A stretch of 64,000 nt of DNA from Sergeia podlipaevii. Its lineage: Eukaryota > Euglenozoa > Kinetoplastea > Trypanosomatida > Trypanosomatidae. Position 1 is the stretch's first letter. Each line of letters opens with the position of its first letter. A program made the position numbers and the translations under genes. The stretch is taken from assembly GCA_030849805.1 (NCBI GenBank), contig JASANZ010002184.1, forward strand, positions 1-64,000. The letters run 5' to 3'. Shown piece after piece: positions 9,420-20,400 of the stretch. The notes under the pieces were generated by a model. The model made no database searches. It saw only the letters and a program-made list of their open reading frames with translations, and was not told where the DNA came from.

Positions 9420-10867
9420 CTGCTGCCACCACCACGCGCCAGCCGCTCCTGAAGCGCGCGCTCCTTCGCATCTGCATCAGCCGCCTCCTTTTCCATTTCA
9501 CGCAACGTGTTCATGTGCCGCTGCTCAGCCTTCCCGCGCAGCTGGTCGAGCTCCTTCTCATTGTTGAGGAAGCGCACGTCAACAAAGTCGATGATGTCGT
9601 CCGCGCCACATACAGCAAGAACGCTATTGTCGTGGCTCACGCGCATGCGTGTAATGCCCTCCTGCCCGCGCTTCTTCTTGACAATAAAGTTGCTGTTGTG
9701 GTAGTGACTGGAGGCCGATCCAGGTCCGCTTGCATTGCCGTGTGAATATGAATAGTCACGTGCGCTGAGTTGGCACAGGTTCCTACGCAGCGGATACATC
9801 TGTATAACGCGAACAAGTCCATCGCAGGCTCCAGTAAGGATGAGATTGTGATTGAAGGTGGTGTCATCGCCGTGAAAGGAGATGATTGACTCGCACTCCT
9901 TGGGATGCCAGTCAAGCATGTCATACGGGCGGCGCCATGACCCGTACTTCCATAACGGAAGTGTGCCGTTGGGCGTACCACAGATAATACTTGGAATAAA
10001 GGAGGAGTTGTTGGCGCCACTGCTGTTGATGAACGCAAAGCAGTTTAGTTCCTCCTTACGAACCTCACTGTAGTCGCGAATGCGGCCCCCGCGCATGTCG
10101 AACACGCCAAGGCAGGTGTCCGCACTGCTTGAGACCAGCTCCTGCACATCTGTGAAGTAGCACAGCTGCGACACGTAATCGCCGTGCTCGTGATAGACGT
10201 AAGCGGGGTTTCGAGCGCGCATGTCCCATATGGAGATGAGGCCGTCGTCATCGCCGGTAGCAATGAGATTCGCATCGCAGACATTAACAGCAGAGATGCC
10301 ATATTTGTGTGGGTTCACCGCCTCCTCCACATCGCCGCCCTTCTTCTTCATCTTCTTTGGCTTCTTGACGACCCCCGATGGCGTCGTCGACTTCGCGTTC
10401 ATCTTGTTAATCCTCTTCTTGCCATCAGTGGAAGAGATAACCCTGTCGGAAGGTATGTGAATCACCAGATGTGTATTGACGCAGTCCATAATTGATATGG
10501 AGCGGTCGCTACTCACGGTCACCAAGTAGGTACCATCATCCGTGAACTCCATCGCCGTGACAGAGCCAGTTGGGTGCATGAGCATGTTGTCGTGCTGATA
10601 ATTCATAGTCACCTCGCTATCGCTGTAGTACTTCTTCTGCCCGAATACCCAGGAAGAAAAGTCGTTCGTAAGTGGAATCTTCTTGATATCGTTGCCCTCA
10701 TACTTGTAAATTTCCATCTCGCCGGTGACCAAGCCAGCAGCCATAATAGAAAGACTCGGATGAAAGGCAATATCTAGTACTGGCGCTGAGGTGTGAAGAG
10801 AGGGCGGCACAACAGGCTCTGAGCCGTCGCCCAAAAGAAGATCGGCATCCAAGTTATCCAAATCCAT
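8903..10867 (-). CDS. WDR55: WDR55/Jip5-like WD40 ribosome-biogenesis protein
   Basis: A 654-residue WD40 protein matching the WDR55/Jip5 family, nucleolar factors needed for 60S/rRNA maturation. The family pattern is visible in order: a first blade with DIAFHPSLSIMAAGL, then TGDDDGLISIWDMR, then SSSADTCLGVFDMRGG, then a late blade with LILTGACDGLVRV. The tail is charged: a run of about 17 Asp at roughly 482-499, several Lys-rich nuclear-localisation-like stretches, and a family-like RRVGGFFGDM near the end. A Lys-rich insertion sits between early blades. The start is the ATG at 10867; the frame continues upstream only as Phe/Leu-rich tract translation. The Asp run is encoded by a hexamer repeat and may vary in length between strains. 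Confidence 0.9.
9370..9420. repeat. coding hexamer repeat (CATCGT)n encoding poly-Asp
   Basis: Eight near-perfect copies of a six-base unit inside the WDR55 gene encode its Asp run (alternating GAC and GAT codons on the minus strand). Confidence 0.9.
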
Positions 10868-12185
10868 GACAACTATATTCTCTCTGTTTAAAAAGCCATA
10901 ATCGAGAAAAAAGGAAGAAAAAAGAATAAAGCAAAAGAAAAAAAAAACGAAAAGTTCTTGATGTGAAGCATTAACAACAACCAAAAAAGCACGCAGGAAA
11001 AGCATGCGGAATATTTTTTTACAAGCATCATCATACGGCTTATACTGTTTTTTCTTTTAAAAAAAATCAGAAGATAAAAAAGATTTTTGTTTTAGGTGTC
11101 ATTCTCTGTGGTTCCCCAATTGATATATATAAAAAGGTAGCAATTAAGCAAAAGGAAGAAAGAACAGGATAAGAAAACAATGTCGTCCATTGTGGCGTGC
11201 TTTCATTCTTAACTGATATGTACAAAAAAAGAAAAAAACACAAACACTTCCCCTTGCTGACTAGGTGTTCACGTACTTCGACACACTCATAAACAACACA
11301 AACACAAACGCACGTAAACACTCAATGTACAAAATCTCAGTGTAGGATCCTTTTGACACTAAGTAAATAAACTGCTGACAGGTAGCACCTTAGCGTCACA
11401 GTAATTCGCAGAAAAGTTAAGTGATGTACATATATATATGTATAAAGAAAGATAGCGATAAAGAGATGATGAATATATCTTGCTGTCTTGGTTGAAATGT
11501 CTCTCTCTCTCTCTCTCTCTCACAGAAAAACAGGTGAGCAACACCCATTGCGCATATGCACAGCTCATTGTGAGATATGCAATGGGAAAAAAAAAGAGAG
11601 ATGCAAAAAAAGAAAGAAAAAAAAGAAAGAAAAAAAGATGGTAGGCCACAAATGTCCATTTCCGTTTCTAGATTTACCTTTAGCTTCTTCATTATCCCAT
11701 CTCTACCCATTGACAATGAAGGGTTCTGTAACATGGCCCTTTCTCATGCAAATGTAATGAAGTTTTCAGATGCAAAAGAAGAGACACTGCTATATATATA
11801 TATATGCAATTGCACAATGAGCCTAAGCCTAGCAGATCGGGCACATCACTATGTAATGAGTATCACTGAATCCCTACACAAGCCTTGAAAAAAGAGAGCC
11901 CGCAGGAAAAAAAAAATGCATGCACTTCAGCTCCATTTTTTTTTACTGAGTTTTGCTCCTTTAAAAAAGAAGTCTTGCACAGCAAAAAACAACAACAACA
12001 GGAAAAATAAAAAGTTGCACTGAGTGAATGCACACGGACATGCATCAATGATTTCTATATATATAAATCTGAGCACAAATACAGGTTACAGCAAAAAAAA
12101 ATAAAAGCATTTGATGATATCAACGCGCATACAGAGAGAGAGAGAGGGACATGGGAGCACACTGCCGTCCCAACACCCGAACCAT
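10868..12185. other. intergenic spacer, 1.3 kb
   Basis: AT-rich spacer with many oligo-A runs, a (CT)n tract at 11500-11521 and short (AT)n tracts near 11434 and 11790. Open frames here translate to Phe/Ser or Lys-rich repeats. No gene is seen. Confidence 0.65.
11500..11521. repeat. (CT)n microsatellite
   Basis: Eleven CT dinucleotides in the spacer between the hydrolase and WDR55 genes. Confidence 0.9.
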
Positions 12186-14720
12186 TCAAGCTGGATCAGT
12201 GGCAATGAACTGTGCTACACGCTCAGCTACTTTTCTTTCAAACTTGGGATCCGCAAAAAACCAATGTCCCGCGCCTGGCACCTCTACCACGTCAGAAATG
12301 CCATCACTGGCCCGCTTCTCTTGACGGATGTAGTCACACCACTGGTCAGAGTGAAGCATCACGGTTTTGTTACCTCCGTACATAAACAGCACAGGTACAG
12401 GGAGATCGTGAAAGTAGCGTTGTGTGGGGAGAGGAATGTGACGAGAGATCCTAGTCCCCTGCTGGTGCTGCAAGCCAGAACGCAGACTTTCTCCATCTAG
12501 CCGCTGCTGTTGTTGGTCTGCTTCCATGCCTGCTGGAGCAGTGGAGGGCTCCTCCTTGTGGTTCCATGGCAGTCGAATTGAGCGGAAGAGTGAGAACAGC
12601 ACAGAAACTAGCATGCTAAGGAGCATACGGCAATGAATCCAGCCCATGCATGGGTCCGCCTCTACCCTCTCGCCCTTTAGGTGCAGGTGCATGGGTGTAT
12701 GGCAATGACTGCGCTGCTGCTGCTGACGCTTGGAATCTGGTGGAAAAAAGTAAGCCTTGTAGAACACTTGACGGCGCTGACATCGCCACTCAGGACTTCC
12801 ATCTTGACGAGCAGTTCGCATGGCGCGCGCAGCGACATGGTCAGCGTCGCCCACTGTCTGCACAGTGCAACGTGTGCTCTCTGCGAATGGGACATATGGA
12901 TTGCTTCCGTCCAGAAGAGACGGCTTGATGTCCCGTGGCGTGTAGCCCTTGAGGACCACGTTACCTCTACCCACACCACGTACCGCAGCGTCACTCTTCA
13001 CAAAGGCAATGAGCAAAATGTGCCAGTCTGAGGTGTCCGTGTCATTGCACTTGCTCTCTAGCGTGCTGAGCTCAACCAGTCCGCTTTCCTTGTCGAGTGG
13101 CTCACTGAGTTCATGAGGGAACAATTGTACCCCACCGACAGCGGCTAGCGGATCAGAATGAGGTCTCTCCACCCATCTCCCTCCCTCGTGCGCCGCACAG
13201 CACCCGCATCCACGATCTGGCCCACTCTCGCTACTATAGTAGTGGCGCTTGTAGTAGTACTGGTAGTAGAGCTTCTCGTTGAACGCCTCGGTCTGTGGAG
13301 TCAGCGTGAGCCGTGCATCGTAGTTGTACACAGGGCGACCAAACGCACGTAAAATTACCCTTAACAGAGGCCTGGCAATGAAGCCTGGAAGAAGAACAAA
13401 GCAGACAATAATGCACAGCTCACATAGCACAACAAAGGTTTTGTGGAGCAGGCCCCACGTGTTGGTGGTGGTGGGGGATCGCGGCTTGGCCGGACGCATT
13501 GCGTAACGTGACGCTAGCGACTTGGTCTCGTGATGGTGTTGCTGTGTAGAGGGAGAAATGCAAAGAGTCGATGATACTACAACTGGAAACGCAACATTTC
13601 TCGATGTTTGCTGTGGAATCTGATTGGCTGGCATCGAGGGCTTGGAAAGTTGTTGCAGATCATGATAACCTCCTTTTGTTTCAGCGGCTGATGGCGGTAG
13701 AGGCAGCTCGTCTTGAGAAGAGAGTCTCATGCGTTCAATCGCGATAGCCTGAGGATTAAAAATGGCTGCTCCAACATCCAGTGCCACGATTCGTGAAAAG
13801 AAGCCTGGCCTGGTGAGAAGCAGCTCATACCCTAGCAGGCAACCCATTCCATGCGCTATTAGCACTGGCTTTGCGTAGTAAGGTGGCACTTGGTGCATAG
13901 GTACGTCCATCCCACTACTTGTGTTACTTAACCGGCTCGATCGACCCGCAGTGGTGGTTGTCACAGTCGTGGCCGTAGCGGCACCATAACTTGAGGGGTA
14001 AAAAGAAGACGTAGTCCCTCGTGTGTCTTCAGCAAAGAAGACGCGTGGGCAGTAGTTGTACGTCTCCATGGCAGCGTCCACAGCAATCTCGAGTAGTGTG
14101 ACGAGGTCTCTAAAACTGTGGCCCATGGCACCCGTAGGCAACGGTATTTCCTGCCGGTCTCGCAGTTGTGATTCAGGGGGTACAGTCGGTGGGAGAGAAA
14201 CGGGTGGGCAGGAACGTGTTGCATATCTCGCTTTGCCAGGGCTATCATCAGCTTTGGGGTTGTTATCTGCCCCATTTACCATCCGTAGAGGCAACAAGAG
14301 AGGTGCTGCGTGCGTCTCAACCCAGCGACGCGCTCGCAGACCACTTGAGCGGAACGAAAACTTTGCCGTTGCCTCCGCATTGCTGATAGCAGTGTTTGCT
14401 GCGCTTCCTCCTTCATCCTCACATTGCGTATGCTCCGCGGTAGATAATTTAGATGCCTGAGGTGGTGCATCGCGCCTGTCAGCAGAAGTTCCGCTGCTAG
14501 ACGTCGATGCCGCCTGTGCCTGCTGAGCTGCAGTCCGCTGTTTGTACATCTCAAGAAAAGGATCGCGAGCGTCGAAACCAGGAAGTGTGAGACCAATAAT
14601 TCGATGGTCCGCCTCAAGGGCTGACATGAGATTTGTGCGAAATACATCACTTGTATCTGGCCATCCTGCGATGAATATGACTGTAGGCCCTTTGAGATTG
14701 CCAGAAATGCGAATATTCAT
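12186..14720 (-). CDS. membrane-associated alpha/beta-hydrolase-fold protein, nucleophile missing
   Basis: An 844-residue protein with the alpha/beta-hydrolase fold split by long Ser/Thr-rich insertions. The N-terminus has an oxyanion-type strand (VIFIAGWPDTSDVF) and a family-like LTLPGFD. The nucleophile-elbow strand reads VLIAHGMGCLLG, so position 291, where the family has Ser (HSMG), is Gly, encoded by GGA. The usual acid region reads MYGGNKTVM and lacks an obvious Asp. The C-terminal His loop (GAGHWFF, His 819) is kept. A strong hydrophobic segment lies at about 426-450 and a weaker one at about 693-713, suggesting membrane attachment. With no Ser nucleophile it is probably not a serine hydrolase: it may be a pseudoenzyme or lipid/protein-binding module. 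The frame is intact throughout, so it is not simply a decayed gene. The start is the first ATG. Confidence 0.85.
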   Translation of the reverse strand: MNIRISGNLKGPTVIFIAGWPDTSDVFRTNLMSALEADHRIIGLTLPGFDARDPFLEMYKQRTAAQQAQAASTSSSGTSADRRDAPPQASKLSTAEHTQCEDEGGSAANTAISNAEATAKFSFRSSGLRARRWVETHAAPLLLPLRMVNGADNNPKADDSPGKARYATRSCPPVSLPPTVPPESQLRDRQEIPLPTGAMGHSFRDLVTLLEIAVDAAMETYNYCPRVFFAEDTRGTTSSFYPSSYGAATATTVTTTTAGRSSRLSNTSSGMDVPMHQVPPYYAKPVLIAHGMGCLLGYELLLTRPGFFSRIVALDVGAAIFNPQAIAIERMRLSSQDELPLPPSAAETKGGYHDLQQLSKPSMPANQIPQQTSRNVAFPVVVSSTLCISPSTQQHHHETKSLASRYAMRPAKPRSPTTTNTWGLLHKTFVVLCELCIIVCFVLLPGFIARPLLRVILRAFGRPVYNYDARLTLTPQTEAFNEKLYYQYYYKRHYYSSESGPDRGCGCCAAHEGGRWVERPHSDPLAAVGGVQLFPHELSEPLDKESGLVELSTLESKCNDTDTSDWHILLIAFVKSDAAVRGVGRGNVVLKGYTPRDIKPSLLDGSNPYVPFAESTRCTVQTVGDADHVAARAMRTARQDGSPEWRCQRRQVFYKAYFFPPDSKRQQQQRSHCHTPMHLHLKGERVEADPCMGWIHCRMLLSMLVSVLFSLFRSIRLPWNHKEEPSTAPAGMEADQQQQRLDGESLRSGLQHQQGTRISRHIPLPTQRYFHDLPVPVLFMYGGNKTVMLHSDQWCDYIRQEKRASDGISDVVEVPGAGHWFFADPKFERKVAERVAQFIATDPA

Positions 14721-17257
14721 CTACTTCTTTTTTAAGAAAAGAAAAAAAATAATATGATAAGCAGTAAAAACGTGTGTGTGTGTTTGTGTTTGTGTACGTG
14801 TGTCTGTATCGCGTGGCGTTGAATAATAATAATATAAAATAAAAACAATATTCGTGCGTGTCCTTTTGCTTTGTCTCGTGGTGCTTCTCTGAGGACACTG
14901 CAAAAGGGAAAAGCAACAGCAAAAGAAAAATAATAATAATAATACCAACCGTTTGCGATCCTTTTCCCTGGGATAACTCTAACAGCAGCTACAGAAGTAT
15001 AAAAGAGAGGGAACTACTCGTATTTTATTACGTACAACAGTGTTTTTGAACCGGTGGTAGTGATAAAGGAAGCGGGTCGTAAATCAAAACTACTAAACCG
15101 CGGCTTCGCCTAGTGAAAGCAGTGGGTGCTCTATGTTTCCTCTCTTTGACTCTTTGTGTAATATAGTGGGTATGCGATGACTGAAGGAAAAAAATAAAAT
15201 AAAAAAGAAGAAGTGTGTCTTGTGTAAAATGCTTGATTTGTGTTAGCGGCTCTGCATTCCATGGAAAAGGAATAACCCTGGAAGAAAGCTGGATAGAGAG
15301 TGAGAGAGAGACTCCTGCTAAATGTATTTGTTTATGACGTAAATGATATGACTAATGAATGGTAAAAAAGAGAAAAATAAACATATATTTGTAACTATTG
15401 AAGAATAATAATAAAAGGGGAGGAGGGAAAGATTCATAAACTTCATACGCATGAACGGAAGAATATGTCACTGCTGCATAATGAACTTCGGCAGGTACCA
15501 CATGTAGTGATAATAAATCATTTAACTGAAAGAGAAGAAAAAGAGAAGGAGAGAGAAAGTCCCTGCTACCTTCTTATGCTTCCCAGATAGGTACGAAAAT
15601 GTGTTTATATATATATATATGTATATATATGAAAGCAAAAAGTAAGTAGAAGTGGTTCAACAGATTCTTACAGTTTTGCCAAAGCGCTTTGTACGTTGTT
15701 GTTCATTCCCTTTATCAATGTTGGATTCCTATTTACTTCTCCTATTTCTTTTTGTTTCTTTACCTGTCTACGCATGCTCGAACGCTTTATGCAAGCGCGT
15801 TTCATTACACACATTTCTTCATCCCCCTCTGCACTGAGAAACAAGAAAAAAGATAATGATCTGTCATAACACCATTCACGCGGTTTTTCTCTGTTCTGAC
15901 ATAAAATGTGAAATAGGGTGCAACGATTGCTCTAAAGACGCGCGCACCTACATAATTTATAACTGATTTATGTAGATGACGTTCCTTCGCAAAAGCTTGC
16001 CCATACATTTCTGATCCTCTGTTGTGTATGGGGGCGGATCTCCTCATCATCGTGACCTGGCTATCACCTCTATCTCTAGCTATCTTTCATTCTAACATTA
16101 CAATCTCACTTTCATGTGATCCGTAACGACAGCAAAGGGGAAATTATACAATAGCATCTATAGAATGAAAGCAAGGCAATGCTCATCTTCGAGATACATA
16201 AAAAAAAAAAAATTGCGCCACTCCCATTCCACATTCCTGTTGAAGATACGGATGCTTCATGAAGAGAGTATGCACAAACAATAAGGAGATACATTTTGTA
16301 AAGAAGTGAAGCAATGTGAGTACACATACACGCGTATCTGTAATAGTTCATAAAAATATTTATATGCATTCTAGCTTCTCACAGGGAACCTTGCGCAGAG
16401 TGCCACCACATGATGGCAAGACTCCGCAAATATATATAATCTAGATACTAGTATCTACGCTAACAAGTTCCTTTTCCTTGTTGGCTCTCTTTCTCTTCCT
16501 CCTTGGTGAGCATGTAAAAAAACACGAAAGAAAAAAGAAATCACAGAAGCATATAAGCAAACAGAACATACACACACACACCAGCATACATACACCATAA
16601 AAAACTTTCCACTCAAATGACAATACACCATCAACGGGGGAAGGGGATAGTAAAAATCGAAAAGAAAAATGTTAAATATATAATCGCGAAACACACAGAT
16701 AAACTTATGCACCAAAACGAAATTATTAAATAAAAAAAAACCAAAATATAGTTAAAACTAAAAGAAAATTATAGATAGAAAAAAAAATGCTTCCTAGCAC
16801 GTTCAGCGTGAAAAAAAAAAAAAGACACCAATGCAAAGCGGAAAAAGGAAAAATGGGGACGCTGTGTAATGCCATCCTCGACTCCTTCTGCTCTTCTCCT
16901 AAAACCATGCTGCCGACTTTTATTTCTTTCGTTTGTGTCGCATAGATAGTTTAAATGCGAATACGCTGGCTAGGCACACACATATATATATATATGTTCA
17001 ACATTCATTTTTTTTTTTTTTGAAAGCCCATCAAAAGAAGAAAGACAACACAATTACAAAAGTACCTTTTACTATCCATTTGTAACTCACCCCTTCGTCT
17101 GCACCTCCCCCCCCCCAAACCCCATACAACAACAAAAACAGCAACAACAGTAAAACCAAAAGCAAACAACAACAACAATCATAAAGCTTCCCAAAATGCA
17201 GAGTTGCACAACGTGCGTATTCTGACTCCATTTGTTTGGTGCGTTTATTTTTCTTTT

Positions 17258-17290
<33 letters not shown>

Positions 17291-17414
17291 CTGTGAGAGA
17301 GACTCTACACGTTCTTGTAAAAAACGTGCTACACAGACACCCATATCCACACATCAGCATCATCCTCATCACTTTTCACTCTTTTTTTCCTCCGCATATA
17401 TATATATATATACA
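14721..17414. other. long intergenic spacer, 2.7 kb
   Basis: AT-rich spacer with (AT)n tracts (about 15608-15630 and 17397-17412), a (TG)n tract at 17262-17290 and oligo-A runs. A slightly GC-richer patch at about 15045-15130 has no open frame or recognised RNA motif. The open frames here are low-complexity translations. No gene is seen. Confidence 0.6.
17262..17290. repeat. (TG)n microsatellite
   Basis: About fourteen TG dinucleotides just downstream (coding sense) of the 1,499-residue membrane protein gene. Confidence 0.9.
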
Positions 17415-20400
17415 CTATGAAGATTGAAAAGATGAATCGACACTGTATGGAGTACCATATGGACCGTTCGGCTGTGACTGCGGCACTTGGATAGATATCG
17501 CCTGCTGTGATGTAGTTGGTTGCTGGACGTAAACTGTTCTGTACATCATTGGAAACATAGGCATTTGCTGTGGTGGTTGCTGCTGGGTCTGAGAAAGGTT
17601 GGGGGACATGGGCACCAGCACAATGGAGGCATGCTGTGGGTCCTGTTGCTGCCGCGCAGGTGCCAAGAACACTCGCTGCACATTGCCAGCTGAGAAAGGA
17701 GAGAGCGTCACTTGCTGCTGAGGAGTCAGCTGTTGTTGCTGCTGGAGATGAGCTTGAAACTGTTGCTGAGAGGTCAGCTGTTGCTGCTGCGCCGTGACAG
17801 CAGAGGTAGCCAACATTGTTGGTGAGCCGTGATATACTGAAATGGGTGTGCAGTTCTGAAGACCTCCAGCTTGCGCAAATTGCTGCTGTGACTGCTGGAA
17901 GGGTTCCGCCGAGGGCGTGGAGCGCTGCATCATCGCGAGGTGCTGCTGGAACTGTGAATGCGTGGTCACAGCACCAACGCCGCCTGCCACTGTCACGCCT
18001 GGCTGCCAAGAAACTGAAGCGCCGAGCTCATGAGGTGAAGAAGGAAATGGTATCCCTCCTTGTTGCTGATGATGTTGCGGATGGTGGAGAGATGGGTGAT
18101 GAGACTGGTTGCCGCCGTTGTGCTGTGGGGAGGCAATCACATAATAGTGAGATTCCCCAGAAACAGTATTGGGATGCTCTTCTTGATGCCGCATTGTACC
18201 CGCAGCACCGCTTGAATCTCCGGACGTAACACTGAAGTTCGGCCGCCGCGACTCCTGCGGTTCTGCTGAAGGGGGGCTGAATGGGATACCAGGAGCCCCA
18301 AGCGTGCCGCCAGGGCTCTTGATCGTGCCCATCAGCGCTGCGACAGTGTTTGCGTTGGTAGAAAATACTGGAGAGAAATGATCAAGATCGCCACTGAGTG
18401 GCCCGGCGCCGTGCGGCTCAATGCCGTACGCACGTGGCGTGAGCAGCTCCTCTGGGGTATCAGTGCCGCTGTCTGTATCCTGCAGCTCGGACAAGAGTTT
18501 CAGCACGTCAATGCCACGCTGCATGATGTCCTCCTCTGTTTCAGCGCGCAGGCTATCGCCGCCATCGCTCTCATCGTCCCGTGCGACTTCTTCTCGTCTG
18601 CCTCCTGTACGGTCGGCTTCCTTCCGGTCGCGAGATAGCAAACTGGTGCGGCGCGATGCATCACCGGATGTATGCTGAGCACTGCTCAAAAGAATAGTAG
18701 CATCGTCCGCATCCGAGCATATGACAATCTGCGCAGGCAACTTTTTCTGGTCAGACTGCTTGTCCGCACCTACTACGTCGGCAAGTTCATTAATTTTTTT
18801 CATTGTGAAAGGCGCCTTTGTAGCAGACAAAGACGATGCTGCCTCAGCCGCCGCCCTTGTGGTAATGCCCACTCCACCCGCGCTGCGGGGAATGGCGAGT
18901 GGAATAGAGCGTGCAGGAGCAGCCGCTCCAGCACCAGCGCTGTTTTTTCGTGCCAGCTGCTCGCGCAAGACACGTGCACGATCATCGCGTTGCACAATCA
19001 GCAGCTTCTCCAAGAATAGCTTCCGCTGCTTGAGGAGCCTACGCTGCCAGTGTTGCCGCTTTAACTGCTCTTGTTTGATAAGCAGCAAACGAGCCTCGCT
19101 ATGAGCGCTTTCAATCAAGCGCACTCGCTCAGCTGAAGCCCGAGCCTCCCGCTCTTTGCTTTCCTTTTCACGCTGAGCGTTTTCGCGCTCCACCCTCACC
19201 TTCTCTTCCTTGATGCGCTGCAACTTCTCTTTTTGCAGTCTCGCCTTCTCCTCACGCTCAAAGCAGGCCTTCTCTTCTCTTTCCTTTTGCTTGCGCAGCT
19301 TAGCTTCGCGTTCGCGCTGACGGCGCTCCTGCTCCAGCAAAGACGTGTGCTCCTTGCTCAGGAGCTGCTGGACCCGCTCACGTCTGAAGTCTTCTGTCTG
19401 TACTATCTGTTTCCGATCCCTGTCCTCGAGCTGCTCCACCTGCTTGCAGGCCTTCTCGTGGTGGCGCGCTACCGCCTCCACCTTCTGCCGTCGCGCTTTC
19501 ACCTCCTCCTCTTCTGTGACAGATGCCAAGGCAGGTACTACAACATTGCGTGCCCCCTCCTCCTCGTCCACCGCTACCACCGCCTTGTCGCCTGCCCCTG
19601 CCTCTTGAACCAAGAGGGAACCCTGCTCCGCTGCTTCATGGATGTGCCCTAGTGTGCTTGCACTCAGGCCACTACTGGCGGTGGTGGTAGACACAGATGC
19701 GATTTTCTGCTCCGCCGCAAGACACATCTCGTTGTCTCCACTGGCACTACTAGAGAAGGCCAAAGTACAATCTTCTGTGGCGGTTGTTGCAGCAGTACCC
19801 ACTTGCAATTCTCGGTTCACCTCATGAACATAACACATCTCCACGTTACTGCTGCTACTACTGGCCTCTCCGTTGTCACGAGACACATCGCTGCTAGATG
19901 CCTCGGCACCCGCTGCTTTTGCTCCCATGCTGGCATGCGCAAAAGTAGGCAACGCAACACTGGCGCTGCTGGAGGCATTGAAGATGGCGCTCTCCGTGTT
20001 CTCCACTGCGCGTGGTAACATTGTACTATTGCTGCTTCCATCAGTGCTAGCAACCCCTTTCGATTCATGGCGCTTGCGCGCACCGCTGTGGACGCTACTG
20101 CGCACCTGCTTCTGCCGATGGTCGTTGTTGGTGTTGGCCTTAGCACTGCTGGATCCCTGCGACATCGACAGTGTAGCAGCAGTAGCTGCTGCTGCGGTGG
20201 ACGCCGCAACTGTGGAAGCCGACGAGCGCACCATCCTCACCGGACAGAAGTGGAGTTCATCTTCGTATACGATGATGTGAACAGCGTTGTAGAGCAAAAG
20301 CATAAGACAAATGACGCCTGTGTTTATGCGGAGATAAAGCGGCACAAATGAGGAAAATGGAGCCTTAATGGTGTAATGCTCCACATGGTAGGCCGGAGTG

